A stretch of 64,000 nucleotides of DNA from Streptomyces sp. ITFR-16. GTDB taxonomy: Bacteria > Actinomycetota > Actinomycetes > Streptomycetales > Streptomycetaceae. Numbering within the stretch: the first letter of the stretch is position 1; every line of letters begins with the position of its first letter. Both the position numbers and the translations under genes were made by a program. The notes under the pieces were generated by a model. The model was not told the DNA's origin and ran no database searches. It saw only the letters and a program-made list of their open reading frames with translations. Below, one piece after another: positions 7,694 to 17,179 of the stretch. Location of the stretch: positions 2,170,001-2,234,000 of the forward strand of contig NZ_CP134609.1 in NCBI RefSeq assembly GCF_031844705.1, given 5' to 3'.

Positions 7694-8715
7694 AAGAGGG
7701 CGGGCAGGACGACGCTCTCCGCCGGGTCGAAGGTGACCCCGACCCTCGCTCCCTCGTCGGGCGTGCCGCGCAGCGAGCACTCGGCGTCCAGGACCGGCCC
7801 GTGCTCGGGGTGCAGCTTCACGGCGACATGGGTGCCCCGGAAGGTGCGCGCGCCCACGGTGCAGCGCAGCCCGTCCTGCGGGGAACCGATCCGTACCCCT
7901 GCCGGGCGTACCAGCAGATCGCACGCCCCCTGCGCGGAACCGGCCGGGACCGGCACCTTGCCCCAGTCCGTGTCCGCCGCCTCCCCGGTGACGGTCGCCT
8001 CCACCACGTTGTCGAAGCCCAGGAAGCGGGCGACGAAGGCGGAGGCGGGGCGCTGCCAGACCTCCAGCGGGGTGCCCACCTGGGCGATGCGTCCGTCGCG
8101 CATCACGACGACCCGGTCGGCCAGTGCGAAGGCCTCGCCCTGGTCGTGGGTGACGGCGAGCACGGTCGTGCCCAGCCGGCCGAAGAGCGTGCGCAGTTCG
8201 ACGACGAGCCGTTCGCGCAGGCTGCGGTCGAGCTGGCCGAGCGGTTCGTCCAGCATCAGCAGCCGGGGGCTCGGGGCGAGCGCGCGGGCGAGGGCGACGC
8301 GCTGCTGCTCCCCGCCGGAGAGCGCGGCGACGGCACGCCGTCCGGCGCCGGGCAGGCCCACCAGATCGAGGAGTTCGGCGACCCTGCGGTCCTGCTCGGC
8401 GCGGTTCACGCCGTGCATCCGCAGCCCGAAGGCGACGTTGGCGCCGACGTCCCGGTGCGGGAAGAGCTGGTGGTCCTGGAACATCAGGCCGAGCCCGCGC
8501 CGGTGCACGGGCACCCCGGCCTGGTCCGCGCCGTCGAGCAGCACCCGGCCGCCGTCCGCCTCCTGGAGTCCGGCCACCACCCGCAGCAGGGTGGACTTCC
8601 CGCTGCCGCTCGGCCCGAGGACACAGACGATCTCGTGGTCGGCGACCTCCAGGTCCACCCGGTCCAGCGCCGCCCGCTCGCCGAAGCGGACGGTGGCCGA
8701 TTCGAGTGTCAGCAT
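7690..8715 (-). CDS. thiQ: Thiamine ABC transporter ATP-binding protein
   Basis: The 341-residue ATPase has Walker A GPSGSGKST at about residue 39, the signature ALSGGEQQRVALARAL at about 132, and Walker B LLMLDEPLGQLD. A C-terminal extension of about 110 residues looks like the TOBE-type regulatory domain of importer ATPases, which makes it longer than enterobacterial ThiQ. It energises uptake by the permease encoded 2 nt upstream. It is the last gene of the three-gene operon that begins with a TPP riboswitch, which is the main reason for assigning thiamine as substrate. Iron(III) or another ligand cannot be fully excluded for the ATPase alone. Confidence 0.86.
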   Translation of the reverse strand: MLTLESATVRFGERAALDRVDLEVADHEIVCVLGPSGSGKSTLLRVVAGLQEADGGRVLLDGADQAGVPVHRRGLGLMFQDHQLFPHRDVGANVAFGLRMHGVNRAEQDRRVAELLDLVGLPGAGRRAVAALSGGEQQRVALARALAPSPRLLMLDEPLGQLDRSLRERLVVELRTLFGRLGTTVLAVTHDQGEAFALADRVVVMRDGRIAQVGTPLEVWQRPASAFVARFLGFDNVVEATVTGEAADTDWGKVPVPAGSAQGACDLLVRPAGVRIGSPQDGLRCTVGARTFRGTHVAVKLHPEHGPVLDAECSLRGTPDEGARVGVTFDPAESVVLPALF

Positions 8716-8717
8716 CT

Positions 8718-10442
8718 CTAGAACTCCCCGGATCGGTCCGTGCGGATACGTTCGAGCAGCAGCAGCGACACCGCGCACACCAGCATCAGAATGGTGCTGA
8801 GGGCCATCGCCTGGCCGTAGTTGAGCTCCCCGGACCGCCCCAGCAGCCGGGCGACGGCCACCGGAAGCGTCGGGTTGTCGGGCCGCGCGATGAAGACGGT
8901 GGCCCCGAACTCCCCGAGCGACACGGCGAACGCGAACCCGGCGGCGACCAGCAGCGCCCGGCGCACCAGTGGCAGGTCCACCTCGCGCCAGGCCCGCAGC
9001 GGTGAGGCGCCGAGCACCGCCGCCGCCTCGCGCAGCCGCCCGTCCACCGCCCTGAGGACCGGCAGCATGGTCCGTACGACGAAGGGCACCCCGACCAGGG
9101 CCTGGGCGAGCGGCACCAGGATCCAGGAGGTCCGCAGGTCGAGCGGGGGCTTGTCCAGGGTGATCAGGAAGCCGAAGCCGACGGTGACGGCGGAGACCCC
9201 GAGCGGCAGCATCAAGAGCGCGTCGAAGCCCCGGACGAGCCGTCCCGCCCGCCGGGTCAGGGCGGCGGCTGCCAGTCCCCCGACGACCAGCGCGATGAGG
9301 GTCGCGACCAGGGCGTAGCGCAGCGAGTTCCCGATGGCTTCGATGGGCGCGACCAGGAACGTACCGCTGTTCGCGTCCGCCGACGCCAGCGCGCGGTAGT
9401 ACGCGAGGCCATGGCCGCCGGAGACGTCGAGCGAGCGTTCCACCAGGACGGCGAGCGGCAGCAGGATCAGGACCAGCACGGTCAGCAGGACACCGGCGAG
9501 CAGCGCCCACTGGCCCGGACCGCGCGGTCTGCGGGCCGTCTGCGCCGGGTCGACCAGTTTCAGCGCGCTCTCCCTGCGCCGCACGGTCCACGCATGCACG
9601 GCGAGGACGGCGCCGACCGCGAGGAACTGCACGAGCGTCAGCACGGCGGCCGTGGGCAGGGCGAGCAGCTGGGCGGTCTGCCGGTAGATCTCCACCTCAA
9701 GCGTGGAGTAGCCGGGGCCACCGAGGATCTGAACGACGCCGAAGGAGGTGAAGGTGAACAGGAAGACCATCAGCGCGGCGGCGGCCACGGCCGGGCCGAG
9801 CGCGGGCAGGGTGACGCGCCGCCAGGCGGCGAACCGTCCGGCCCCCAGGACCCGCGCGGCCTCCTCCTGGCGCGGGTCGAGCTGCGACCAGAGCCCGCCG
9901 ACGGTGCGGACGACGACCGCGTAGTTGAAGAACACATGGGCGAGCAGGATCGCCCACACCGTGGTGTCCAGCCGGACGCCCCACAGCTCGTCGAGGAAGC
10001 CGCCGCGCCCCAGCAGGGCGAGGAAGGCCGTGCCGACGACGACGGTCGGCAGCACGAACGGCACCGTGACGACGGCCCGCAGCAGCTGTTTGCCGGGGAA
10101 GTCGAACCGGGCGAAGACATACGCGCCCGGCAGGGCGATCAGGAGGGTCAGCGCGGTCGAGGCGAGCGCCTGCCAGAGAGTGAACCAGAGGACGTCGCGG
10201 ATGTCCGGCCGGGCCAGCACCTCGCCGAACCGGCCGAACTGCCAGACCCCGTCCGCCTTGAGGCCGCGTCCGACGATCGCGGCGACGGGATAGGCGAAGA
10301 ACAGCGCGAAGAACGCGACGGGCACGGCCATCAGGCCGAGCCGCACCGCGCTCCCGCGCCGGGCCCGGGCGCGTGCGGACCTCCCGCGCGCGCCCGGTCC
10401 GCGTACGGGTGTCTTCGCTACTTCACTACGAGCGAGGACCAT
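8718..10442 (-). CDS. thiP: Thiamine ABC transporter permease, fused double-domain
   Basis: The 574-residue protein is two permease domains in one chain. Each carries an EAA-type cytoplasmic loop: EEAARVLGAGRFAAWRRVTL in the first half and REAAAVLGASPLRAWREVDL in the second. About twelve hydrophobic segments are visible. This internal duplication is the ThiP/SfuB architecture. ATG at 10442 lies inside the end of thiB (overlap 25 nt), so the genes are translationally coupled. Its partners are ThiB outside the membrane and ThiQ inside. The N-terminus is Arg-rich (residues about 15-33). Confidence 0.87.
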   Translation of the reverse strand: MVLARSEVAKTPVRGPGARGRSARARARRGSAVRLGLMAVPVAFFALFFAYPVAAIVGRGLKADGVWQFGRFGEVLARPDIRDVLWFTLWQALASTALTLLIALPGAYVFARFDFPGKQLLRAVVTVPFVLPTVVVGTAFLALLGRGGFLDELWGVRLDTTVWAILLAHVFFNYAVVVRTVGGLWSQLDPRQEEAARVLGAGRFAAWRRVTLPALGPAVAAAALMVFLFTFTSFGVVQILGGPGYSTLEVEIYRQTAQLLALPTAAVLTLVQFLAVGAVLAVHAWTVRRRESALKLVDPAQTARRPRGPGQWALLAGVLLTVLVLILLPLAVLVERSLDVSGGHGLAYYRALASADANSGTFLVAPIEAIGNSLRYALVATLIALVVGGLAAAALTRRAGRLVRGFDALLMLPLGVSAVTVGFGFLITLDKPPLDLRTSWILVPLAQALVGVPFVVRTMLPVLRAVDGRLREAAAVLGASPLRAWREVDLPLVRRALLVAAGFAFAVSLGEFGATVFIARPDNPTLPVAVARLLGRSGELNYGQAMALSTILMLVCAVSLLLLERIRTDRSGEF

Positions 10443-11521
10443 GACTGGACCCACTGCTCACGGTTCTTGGCGATGGTGTCCGGGGCGACGGTCGCCGGCT
10501 TCTCGGCGGTGGCACCGAACTTCGTGAAGAGCGCGGGCACCTTCGCATCCTTCGCGACCGGGCTGACGAACATGTTGAGCGGCATGTCCTCCTGGAACTT
10601 CTTGCTGATCAGGAAGTCCAGCAGGGCCTTGCCGCCCGCCTCGTTCCTCGCGCCGTCCAGCAGCCCGGCGAACTCGATCTGGCGGAAGCACGTGCCGGTG
10701 GCGACGCCGGTCGGGGCGGTCTTCGGCTGCGGATCCGCGTACAGCACCTCGACGGGCGGGCTGGAGGCGTAGCTGACGACGAGCGGCCGGTCGGCCTTGG
10801 CCTTCCTGCCTCCGGCGGAGCCGGAGAACTCCTCGTTGTACGCCTGCTCCCAGCCGTCGACGACCTTGACGCCGTTGTCCTTGAGCTTCTTCCAGTAGCC
10901 CTGGTAGCCGTCCTCGCCGAACGTGGCGACCGTGCCGAGGAGGAAGCCGAGGCCGGGCGAGGAGGTCGCGGCGTTCTCGGTGACCAGCAGGTCCTTGTAC
11001 GCGGGCTTCGCCAGGTCGGCGAAGGTCCGCGGCGGCGCGAGCTTCTTGTCGGCGAAGTACTTCTTGTCGTAGTTGACGCAGATGTCGCCGGTGTCGACCG
11101 GGGTGACCCGGTGCTTGTCCGCGTCCAGCTGGACGTCGGCCGCGACCCTGTCGATGCCCTTGGCCTCGTACGGCGTGAACAGGCCGTTGTCGAGGGCGCG
11201 GGAGAGCAGGGTGTTGTCGACGCCGAAGAACACGTCGCCGCGCGGCGAGCCCTTGGTCAGGATCTCCTGGTTGAGGGCGGCGCCGGCGTCACCGCTCTTC
11301 AGCACCTTGACGGTGTAGCCGGTCTCGCGGGTGAACTCCTTCAGCACGCCCTTGGAGGCGTTGAAGGAGTCGTGGCTGACGAGCGTGACGGTCTTGGAGC
11401 CGGTGCCGTTGGTGCCGCCGGTACCGGAGGCCTTGTCGTCGGAGCTTCCGCAGCCGGCCAGCGCGGTCGCGCCGAGCGCGGCGGCGAGGGCCGTCACCGC
11501 GATCTTCTGGGTGGTGCTCAT
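10418..11521 (-). CDS. thiB: Thiamine-binding lipoprotein of the ABC importer
   Basis: The 367-residue protein has a lipoprotein signal (lipobox ALAGC at about residues 20-24), a Gly/Thr linker, and a periplasmic-binding-protein fold. It starts KTVTLVSHDSFNASKGVLKEF and contains TGDICVNYDKKYFAD, typical of the TbpA/ThiB family. The start ATG follows AGGAGGAA at ideal distance. A TPP riboswitch lies in its 5' leader, so expression should fall when thiamine diphosphate is abundant. It delivers thiamine (or a phosphorylated form) to ThiP. Confidence 0.92.
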   Translation of the reverse strand: MSTTQKIAVTALAAALGATALAGCGSSDDKASGTGGTNGTGSKTVTLVSHDSFNASKGVLKEFTRETGYTVKVLKSGDAGAALNQEILTKGSPRGDVFFGVDNTLLSRALDNGLFTPYEAKGIDRVAADVQLDADKHRVTPVDTGDICVNYDKKYFADKKLAPPRTFADLAKPAYKDLLVTENAATSSPGLGFLLGTVATFGEDGYQGYWKKLKDNGVKVVDGWEQAYNEEFSGSAGGRKAKADRPLVVSYASSPPVEVLYADPQPKTAPTGVATGTCFRQIEFAGLLDGARNEAGGKALLDFLISKKFQEDMPLNMFVSPVAKDAKVPALFTKFGATAEKPATVAPDTIAKNREQWVQSWSSLVVK

Positions 11522-11611
11522 GTGATTCCTCCTGGAGTGACCAGGAAGAGACGCGGCCCTGCCCGCGCCGGTGGAAACCGGAAGCGGGCAGGGCGCAACA
11601 GCTTGAGTAAG

Positions 11612-11715
11612 GTCCGAACTTCCTACCCGGAATGACCCGGGCGAGGTTCAGAGGGTCTGCGGCCAACCTGTCCTTGGTGCCGCACTCTCAGCGCTGTGGC
11701 GCTCCCCTGTCGGAA
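11612..11715 (-). ncRNA. TPP riboswitch (THI element) in the thiB leader
   Basis: Read on the minus strand, the leader contains the conserved THI-element blocks in order: ACAGGGGAGC, then GCTGAGAGTGCGGC, then AGACCCTCTGAACCT, then CCGGGTCATTCCGGGTAGG, then a closing GAAGTTCGG. These are the helices and TPP-contacting loops of the class. It ends about 90 nt before the thiB start, leaving room for a structure controlling translation or termination. Its presence strongly supports the thiamine assignment of the downstream operon. Confidence 0.93.
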
Positions 11716-11759
11716 TATGAAGTTGATTTCGGCCCCAGGCTACACGGCCCCCGTGGGCC

Positions 11760-12866
11760 TCAGCGCTCGGATGCCGCCAGCTGTCCGCAGGCCCCGTCGA
11801 TCTCCTGGCCGCGGGTGTCCCGGACGGTGACGGGCACGCCGTGGGCGGCGATGGCCTCGACGAACGCCTTCTCGTCCTCGGGCCGGGAGGCGGTCCACTT
11901 CGAGCCCGGGGTCGGGTTCAGCGGGATCAGGTTGACGTGGACGCGCTTGCCCTTGAGGAGGCGGCCGAGCCGGTCGCCCCGCCACGCCTGGTCGTTGATG
12001 TCGCGGATCAGGGCGTACTCGATGGAGATGCGGCGGCCGGACTTCTCCGCGTACTCCCACGCGGCGTCCAGGACCTCGTTGACGTTCCACCGGGTGTTGA
12101 CCGGGACGAGGGTGTCGCGCAGCTCGTCGTCCGGGGCGTGCAGCGAGACGGCGAGACGGCACTTGAAGCCCTCGTCGGCGAACCGGAGCATCGCGGGGAC
12201 GAGGCCGACGGTGGAGACGGTGATCCCGCGCTGCGAGAGCCCCAGGCCGTCGGGCTCGGGGTCGGTCAGCCGGCGGATCGCGCCGACCACGCGGTTGTAG
12301 TTGGCCAGCGGCTCGCCCATGCCCATGAAGACGATGTTGGAGAGCCGGGCCGGACCGCCCGGGACCTCGCCGTCGCGCAGCGCCCGCATGCCGTCCACGA
12401 TCTGGTGGACGATCTCGGCGGTGGACAGGTTGCGGTCGAGACCGGCCTGTCCGGTGGCGCAGAACGGGCAGTTCATCCCGCAGCCGGCCTGCGAGGAGAT
12501 GCACATCGTGACGCGCTCGGGATAGCGCATCAGGACGGACTCGACCAGCGTCCCGTCGTGCAGCTTCCACAGCGTCTTGCGGGTGGTGTCGTCGTCGCAG
12601 CTGATGTGCCGGACCACCGACATCAGGTCGGGGAACATCGCCTCGGCGAGCTTGTCCCGCGATCCGGCCGGGATGTTGGTCCACTCCGCCGGGTCGTGCG
12701 CGTACCGCGCGAAGTAGTGCTGCGAGAGCTGCTGGGCGCGGAAGGGCTTCTCGCCGATCGCGGCGACGGCCTCCCTGCGCTCGGCGGGCGTGAGGTCGGC
12801 GAGATGCCGCGGCGGCTTCTTGGCTCCGCGGGGCGCGACGAAAGTGAGTTCTCCGGGCTTAGGCAT
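11760..12866 (-). CDS. rlmN: 23S rRNA (adenine-2503-C2)/tRNA-A37 methyltransferase, radical SAM
   Basis: The 368-residue enzyme has the radical SAM cysteines C129, C133 and C136 in [13 protein letters not shown]. It also has the RlmN-specific sequences [45 protein letters not shown] and [13 protein letters not shown]. The C-terminal [19 protein letters not shown] contains the methyl-carrying cysteine. RlmN methylates C2 of A2503 in the ribosomal peptidyl-transferase centre and A37 of some tRNAs. The gene is monocistronic here, between the thiB leader and a divergent membrane-protein gene. Confidence 0.96.
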   Translation of the reverse strand: MPKPGELTFVAPRGAKKPPRHLADLTPAERREAVAAIGEKPFRAQQLSQHYFARYAHDPAEWTNIPAGSRDKLAEAMFPDLMSVVRHISCDDDTTRKTLWKLHDGTLVESVLMRYPERVTMCISSQAGCGMNCPFCATGQAGLDRNLSTAEIVHQIVDGMRALRDGEVPGGPARLSNIVFMGMGEPLANYNRVVGAIRRLTDPEPDGLGLSQRGITVSTVGLVPAMLRFADEGFKCRLAVSLHAPDDELRDTLVPVNTRWNVNEVLDAAWEYAEKSGRRISIEYALIRDINDQAWRGDRLGRLLKGKRVHVNLIPLNPTPGSKWTASRPEDEKAFVEAIAAHGVPVTVRDTRGQEIDGACGQLAASER

Positions 12867-13004
12867 GGTTCTTCCAGTGTCGCAGACACGCGGAGGTGCC
12901 CCTGCCCCTCGTCGGCCGGGGCCCTCGCGGTACCGCTGCGCGGGCCCCGACGGGGTATCCGGAGAGACAGGGACAGCCCGCCGACTTCGCAGGAGGTATC
13001 CGTC

Positions 13005-13523
13005 GTGCACACCGTGAAGCACTGGTTCAACCACAGCCTGGCCGCGCAGGCCCTCGTGCTCTTCGTCCTGGGGCTGGGCCTCGGTGCCGTGTTCCGCCGG
13101 GACGATCATCCGGCGTTATGGGCGGTGCAGAGCCTGCTCTGCACCGCCGTGGTCATCGGCATCCTGGCGTACCAGCGGCGCAGGACCAGCCGGGCGACCG
13201 GGGCGCGGCCGAGTGCGGTCGTCGACCTCAACCGCAGGATCCGCCGCCGTGAGGTGCCCCGGGACCCCGAGGAGCGCGCGATGATGCGGCGGCTGGTCGA
13301 CGAGCAGCTCGGGAAGATGGAGCGGGGCGGCCGGTGGCTGCCGTACTGGCTGGGCCTGGTCGCCGTCGGCATGCTCGTCCTCGGTGCCACCACCGGCTCG
13401 CCGGCCTTCCCCGTGGTCTTCGCCGTCGGGGTGGTCGTGTTCTGCACCTGGATCCTGTGGATGCGCCGCCGGGCCATGGAGATGCACCACCACATGCGCT
13501 CGGCCCTGCGCGAGCGCGGCTGA
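13005..13523 (+). CDS. Uncharacterised membrane protein with a TTA codon
   Basis: I do not recognise this 172-residue protein. It has two hydrophobic segments near the N-terminus (about residues 10-28 and 38-54), a basic cytoplasmic-looking middle (RRRTSRATG, then [16 protein letters not shown]), and two more hydrophobic segments (about 110-126 and 131-148) before a His/Met-rich tail. The GTG start has AGGAGG 8 nt upstream. Leucine codon 38 is TTA (13116-13118), rare in Streptomyces and dependent on the bldA tRNA, so translation may be developmentally controlled. A bidirectional terminator follows. Confidence 0.75.
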   Translation: MHTVKHWFNHSLAAQALVLFVLGLGLGAVFRRDDHPALWAVQSLLCTAVVIGILAYQRRRTSRATGARPSAVVDLNRRIRRREVPRDPEERAMMRRLVDEQLGKMERGGRWLPYWLGLVAVGMLVLGATTGSPAFPVVFAVGVVVFCTWILWMRRRAMEMHHHMRSALRERG

Positions 13524-13536
13524 CACCGGAGAAACA

Positions 13537-13576
13537 CGCGTGAGGGCCCCCGTCCGCGGACGGGGGCCCTCACGCG
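13537..13576. terminator. Bidirectional terminator between convergent genes
   Basis: A perfect 20-bp inverted repeat (13537-13556 with 13557-13576, centre CCGCGG) lies between the ends of the membrane-protein gene and cdsA, which converge here. Confidence 0.85.
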
Positions 13577-13595
13577 TTGCCGTGCCGGCAAATGC

Positions 13596-14681
13596 TCAGC
13601 CGGAGCCGACGAAGACGACCAGCAGCAGCCAGACCACCGGCGCGGTCGGCAGCAGGGAGTCCAGCCGGTCCATGATCCCGCCGTGGCCGGGCAGCAGCGT
13701 GCCCATGTCCTTGATCCCGAGGTCCCGCTTGATCATGGACTCGCCCAGGTCGCCGAGGGTGGCGCTGGCGGCGACGGCGAGGCCGAGCAGCAGCCCCTGC
13801 CACCAGGAACCGTCGTCGATCAGGAACTGCATGCACAGCGCGCCGGCCACCATCGCGAAGGCCACGGCTCCGAACAGGCCCTCCCGGGTCTTCCCGGGGC
13901 TGATGCGGGGTGCGAGCTTGTGCTTGCCGAACCGCCAGCCGACGGCGTACGCGCCGGTGTCGCTGACCACGGTCAGCAGCAGGAAGGTCAGGACCCGCTG
14001 CGGTCCGTCGTCGGCGGTCAGCATCATCGCGACGAAGGTGGCCAGGAAAGGCACGTAGAACGCGGCGAAGACGCCTGCCGTGACGTCCTTGAGGTAGCCC
14101 TCCGGCGGTTCGGTCATCCGCCAGACGAGCACCGCCAGGGCGGTCAGCGCCATCGCGACCCAGGCACCCTCGGCGCCCCGCGCGTACCCGGCGACGACCA
14201 TCGCCGCGCCACCGATCGCGAGCGGCACCAGCGGCGCCTTGATGCCCTTGCGCTCCTCGAGCCGGGAGGTGAGCTCCCACAGGCCGACGACGACGGCGAC
14301 GGCGATCACCCCGACGAAGACGGCCTTCACGATGAAGAGCGAGGCCGCGACGACGACGCCGAGCCCCAGGCCGACCCCTATGGCGGCTCCCAGATCACGG
14401 CCCGCACGCTTCTTCTGCGGGGGTGGCGGCGCGGTGGACATGGGCTCCTGCGGCTTCTCGTCACGGAACAGGGGGCCGCCGCTCAGGCGTCCGGCCCCCT
14501 GGTCCCGGTCATCACGGTCGTCAGCGTCTCTACCTGCGTCGGGAACGTCCGGCACGATGGGCATGGGCCGAGTCTGCTGGGCGTCATGCACATCGTATGC
14601 AGGACCCGCCGGAGCGGCCCGCATCTCGGGAGCGGCCCGGTGGCCGGCGCCCTGCGGGACGCCCCAGGAGGAGTCGTTCAT
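13596..14681 (-). CDS. cdsA: Phosphatidate cytidylyltransferase (CDP-diglyceride synthase)
   Basis: The 361-residue protein makes CDP-diacylglycerol from phosphatidic acid and CTP at the membrane. The C-terminal family signature is intact: ATLGDLGESMIKRDLGIKD, then MGTLLPGHGGIMDRLDSLLP. About eight hydrophobic segments follow an N-terminal hydrophilic, Pro/Asp-rich region of about 95 residues that is longer than in enterobacterial CdsA. The ATG at 14681 overlaps the frr stop codon (ATGA), so translation is coupled. A later in-frame ATG (MSTAPPPP) is an alternative start. It is the last gene of the frr-cdsA unit. Confidence 0.94.
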   Translation of the reverse strand: MNDSSWGVPQGAGHRAAPEMRAAPAGPAYDVHDAQQTRPMPIVPDVPDAGRDADDRDDRDQGAGRLSGGPLFRDEKPQEPMSTAPPPPQKKRAGRDLGAAIGVGLGLGVVVAASLFIVKAVFVGVIAVAVVVGLWELTSRLEERKGIKAPLVPLAIGGAAMVVAGYARGAEGAWVAMALTALAVLVWRMTEPPEGYLKDVTAGVFAAFYVPFLATFVAMMLTADDGPQRVLTFLLLTVVSDTGAYAVGWRFGKHKLAPRISPGKTREGLFGAVAFAMVAGALCMQFLIDDGSWWQGLLLGLAVAASATLGDLGESMIKRDLGIKDMGTLLPGHGGIMDRLDSLLPTAPVVWLLLVVFVGSG

Positions 14682-15238
14682 CAGACTTCGAGCAGCTCGG
14701 CTTCCTTGTGCTTCAGCAGCTCGTCCACCTGCGCGACGTACTTCGCGGTGGTGTCGTCGAGCTCCTTCTCGGCGCGGCGGACCTCGTCCTCGCCGGACTC
14801 CTTGTCCTTGACCAGCTTGTCGAGCGTCTCCTTGGCCTTGCGGCGGACGGCCCGGATCGAGATCTTGGAGTCCTCGGCCTTGGTCTTCGCGACCTTGATG
14901 TAGTCGCGACGGCGCTCTTCGGTGAGGTCGGGGAAGGTCACCCGGATGATGTTGCCGTCGTTGCTCGGGTTGACACCGAGGTCCGAGTCGCGGATGGCCT
15001 GCTCGATGTTGCGCAGCGCGCTCTTGTCGAACGGCGTCACGACGGCCATACGGGGCTCGGGCACCGAGAACGAGGCCAGCTGGTTGATCGGGGTCAGCGC
15101 GCCGTAGTAGTCGGCGACGATCTTGTTGAACATCGCCGGGTGCGCACGGCCGGTGCGGATCGCGGCGAAGTCCTCTTTCGCGACGACGACGGCCTTCTCC
15201 ATCTTCTCCTCGGCCTCGAGGAGGGTTTCTTCGATCAC
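14681..15238 (-). CDS. frr: Ribosome recycling factor
   Basis: The 185-residue protein has the normal RRF length when started at the GTG at 15238, which has AGGAG just upstream. An open frame continues further upstream but is not RRF-like. Typical sequences are [28 protein letters not shown], and the C-terminal helical [20 protein letters not shown]. With EF-G it splits post-termination ribosomes. It is downstream of pyrH with a small hairpin between, and its stop overlaps the cdsA start. Confidence 0.95.
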   Translation of the reverse strand: MIEETLLEAEEKMEKAVVVAKEDFAAIRTGRAHPAMFNKIVADYYGALTPINQLASFSVPEPRMAVVTPFDKSALRNIEQAIRDSDLGVNPSNDGNIIRVTFPDLTEERRRDYIKVAKTKAEDSKISIRAVRRKAKETLDKLVKDKESGEDEVRRAEKELDDTTAKYVAQVDELLKHKEAELLEV

Positions 15239-15262
15239 CACGTGCTCCTGCGTGTCTTGAAT

Positions 15263-15283
15263 GGGCCCGGAGTGCTCGGGCCC
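15263..15283 (-). terminator. Small intercistronic hairpin between pyrH and frr
   Basis: GGGCCCG at 15263-15269 pairs with CGGGCCC at 15277-15283 with a 7-nt loop. It lies between the pyrH stop and the frr start and may attenuate or process the transcript rather than fully terminate it. Confidence 0.4.
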
Positions 15284-15308
15284 GGCGGATCCTGCGTCGC
15301 CCGGTTTG

Positions 15309-16085
15309 TCAGGCCCGGGTGCCCTGGTCACTCACGAGCGTGCCGATCTTCTCACCCTTGACGGCGCGGGCGATATTGCCGGCGGCGGTCAGCTCGAAGA
15401 CGAGGATCGGCAGCTGGTTGTCACGGCAGAGCGTGATGGCGGTGGCGTCGGCGACCTTGAGATCGCGGGCGAGCACCTCGCTGTACTCCAGCGCGTCGAA
15501 CTTCACGGCTCCGGGGTTGGTCTTCGGGTCGGAGTCGTAGACGCCGTCCACGCCGTTCTTGCCCATCAGCAGGCCCTCGGCGTCGATCTCCAGGGCGCGC
15601 TGGGCCGCGGTGGTGTCGGTGGAGAAGTACGGCATGCCCATGCCGGCGCCGAAGATGACGACGCGGCCCTTCTCCAGGTGCCGTACGGCACGCAGCGGGA
15701 TGTACGGCTCCGCGACCTGCCCCATGGTGATGGCGGTCTGGACGCGGGAGTCGATGCCCTCCTTCTCCAGGAAGTCCTGGAGGGCGAGGCAGTTCATGAC
15801 GGTGCCGAGCATGCCCATGTAGTCGGAGCGCGCCCGGTCCATGCCGCGCTGCTGGAGCTCGGCGCCGCGGAAGAAGTTGCCGCCGCCGATGACGACCGCG
15901 ATTTCCGCGCCGTCCCGGACGACGGCCGCGATCTCGCGGGCGATGGCGTGCACGACATCGGGATCGACACCGAGACCCCCGCCACCGGCGAACGCCTCGC
16001 CGGACAGCTTCAGCATGAAGCGTCCGGGCACCTTGCCGTCGTCGCGCTTGTGGTCACCGTGTGCGGCGTCCGCGCCCTTGTTCAT
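15309..16085 (-). CDS. pyrH: Uridylate kinase (UMP kinase)
   Basis: The 258-residue amino-acid-kinase-fold enzyme phosphorylates UMP to UDP. Motifs include [12 protein letters not shown], the nucleotide-binding [27 protein letters not shown] and [18 protein letters not shown]. The ATG at 16085 has GAGGAGAA upstream. About 20 residues precede the usual PyrH start, which is common in actinobacteria. It follows tsf across a terminator-like hairpin. Confidence 0.96.
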   Translation of the reverse strand: MNKGADAAHGDHKRDDGKVPGRFMLKLSGEAFAGGGGLGVDPDVVHAIAREIAAVVRDGAEIAVVIGGGNFFRGAELQQRGMDRARSDYMGMLGTVMNCLALQDFLEKEGIDSRVQTAITMGQVAEPYIPLRAVRHLEKGRVVIFGAGMGMPYFSTDTTAAQRALEIDAEGLLMGKNGVDGVYDSDPKTNPGAVKFDALEYSEVLARDLKVADATAITLCRDNQLPILVFELTAAGNIARAVKGEKIGTLVSDQGTRA

Positions 16086-16113
16086 GGGAATTCTCCTCGT
16101 GCACATACGAAGA

Positions 16114-16157
16114 AGGCCATTGCCGGTGGGTCTGGTGTCCCTCAGCGGCAATGGCCT
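16114..16157 (-). terminator. Hairpin between tsf and pyrH
   Basis: AGGCCATTGCCG at 16114-16125 pairs perfectly with 16146-16157, with a 20-nt loop. It lies between the tsf stop and the pyrH start and probably reduces read-through from the rpsB-tsf unit. Confidence 0.65.
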
Positions 16158-16243
16158 CCTCGTCAGATCTGCGGTCGTACGGCGGTGTGCGGCCGTCGAC
16201 TGCACCAGACCCTATCGGGGTCCACCGTTTTTCGCGGACGGAC

Positions 16244-17080
16244 TCAGATGCCGACCTTGATGCGCGTGAAGCGCTTCAGGGTGACACCGGCCTCGTCCAG
16301 GACCTTCTGGACGGACTTCTTGTTGTCCAGCGCGTACGGCTGGCCGAGGAGGGTGGCCTCCTTGAAGAAGCCGTTGACGCGACCCTCGACGATCTTCGGG
16401 AGCGCGGCCTCGGGCTTGCCCTCGGCGCGCGTGGTCTCCTCGGCGACGCGGCGCTCGGCCTCGACGACCTCGGCCGGGACGTCCTCGCGGGAGAGGTACT
16501 TCGGCGCGAAGGCGGCGATGTGCTGCGCGATGCCCTTGGCCAGCTCGGCGTCGGCCTTGTCCAGCTCGACCAGGACACCGATCTGCGGGGGCAGGTCGGG
16601 CATGGTGCGGTGCATGTACACGGAGACGTAGGCGCCGGTGAACTGCGCGAAGCGGTCCAGGACGATCTTCTCGCCGAGGTTGGCGTTGGCCTCGTCCACG
16701 TACGCCTGGACGGTCTTGCCGGGCTCGATCTCGGACGCGAGCAGCGCCTGGATGTCGGCCGGGGAGGTCGCGGCGACGTGCGCGGCGAGCGTGTTGGCGA
16801 CGGCCTGGAACTTGTCGCCCTTGGCGACGAAGTCCGTCTCGCACTTCAGCTCGAGCAGGACGCCGGACGTCTTGTCGTCGGAGACGAGGGAGACGACCGC
16901 ACCGTTCTCGGCAGAACGGCCCTCGCGCTTGGCGACGCCCTTCTGACCCTTGATGCGGAGGGCCTCGACAGCGCCTTCGACGTTGCCGTCGGCCTCGTCG
17001 AGCGCCTTCTTGCAGTCCATCATGCCGGCGCCGGTGAGCTCACGGAGCTTCTTGACGTCAGCGGCGGTGTAGTTCGCCAT
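16244..17080 (-). CDS. tsf: Translation elongation factor Ts
   Basis: The 278-residue protein is the nucleotide-exchange factor for EF-Tu. The N-terminal UBA-like domain (YTAADVKKLRELTGAGMMDCKKAL) and the conserved LLELKCETDFVAKGD core are intact. The C-terminal region ends in KRFTRIKVGI. It follows rpsB in the conserved rpsB-tsf pair, with a hairpin between them. Confidence 0.97.
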   Translation of the reverse strand: MANYTAADVKKLRELTGAGMMDCKKALDEADGNVEGAVEALRIKGQKGVAKREGRSAENGAVVSLVSDDKTSGVLLELKCETDFVAKGDKFQAVANTLAAHVAATSPADIQALLASEIEPGKTVQAYVDEANANLGEKIVLDRFAQFTGAYVSVYMHRTMPDLPPQIGVLVELDKADAELAKGIAQHIAAFAPKYLSREDVPAEVVEAERRVAEETTRAEGKPEAALPKIVEGRVNGFFKEATLLGQPYALDNKKSVQKVLDEAGVTLKRFTRIKVGI

Positions 17081-17123
17081 GAGTCTGTATTTCTCTCTCG
17101 AAGTCTGAAAGATCTACGGGTCA

Positions 17124-17161
17124 ACGGCGGGGGCGGTGCTTGTGGCACCGGCCCCCGCCGT
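17124..17161 (-). terminator. Attenuator-like hairpin between rpsB and tsf
   Basis: ACGGCGGGGGC at 17124-17134 pairs with GCCCCCGCCGT at 17151-17161, extended by GGTGC/GCACC inside. It sits just after the rpsB stop and may set the S2:EF-Ts ratio. Confidence 0.65.
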
Positions 17162-17179
17162 CTTGAGCCGTGACGGGTG

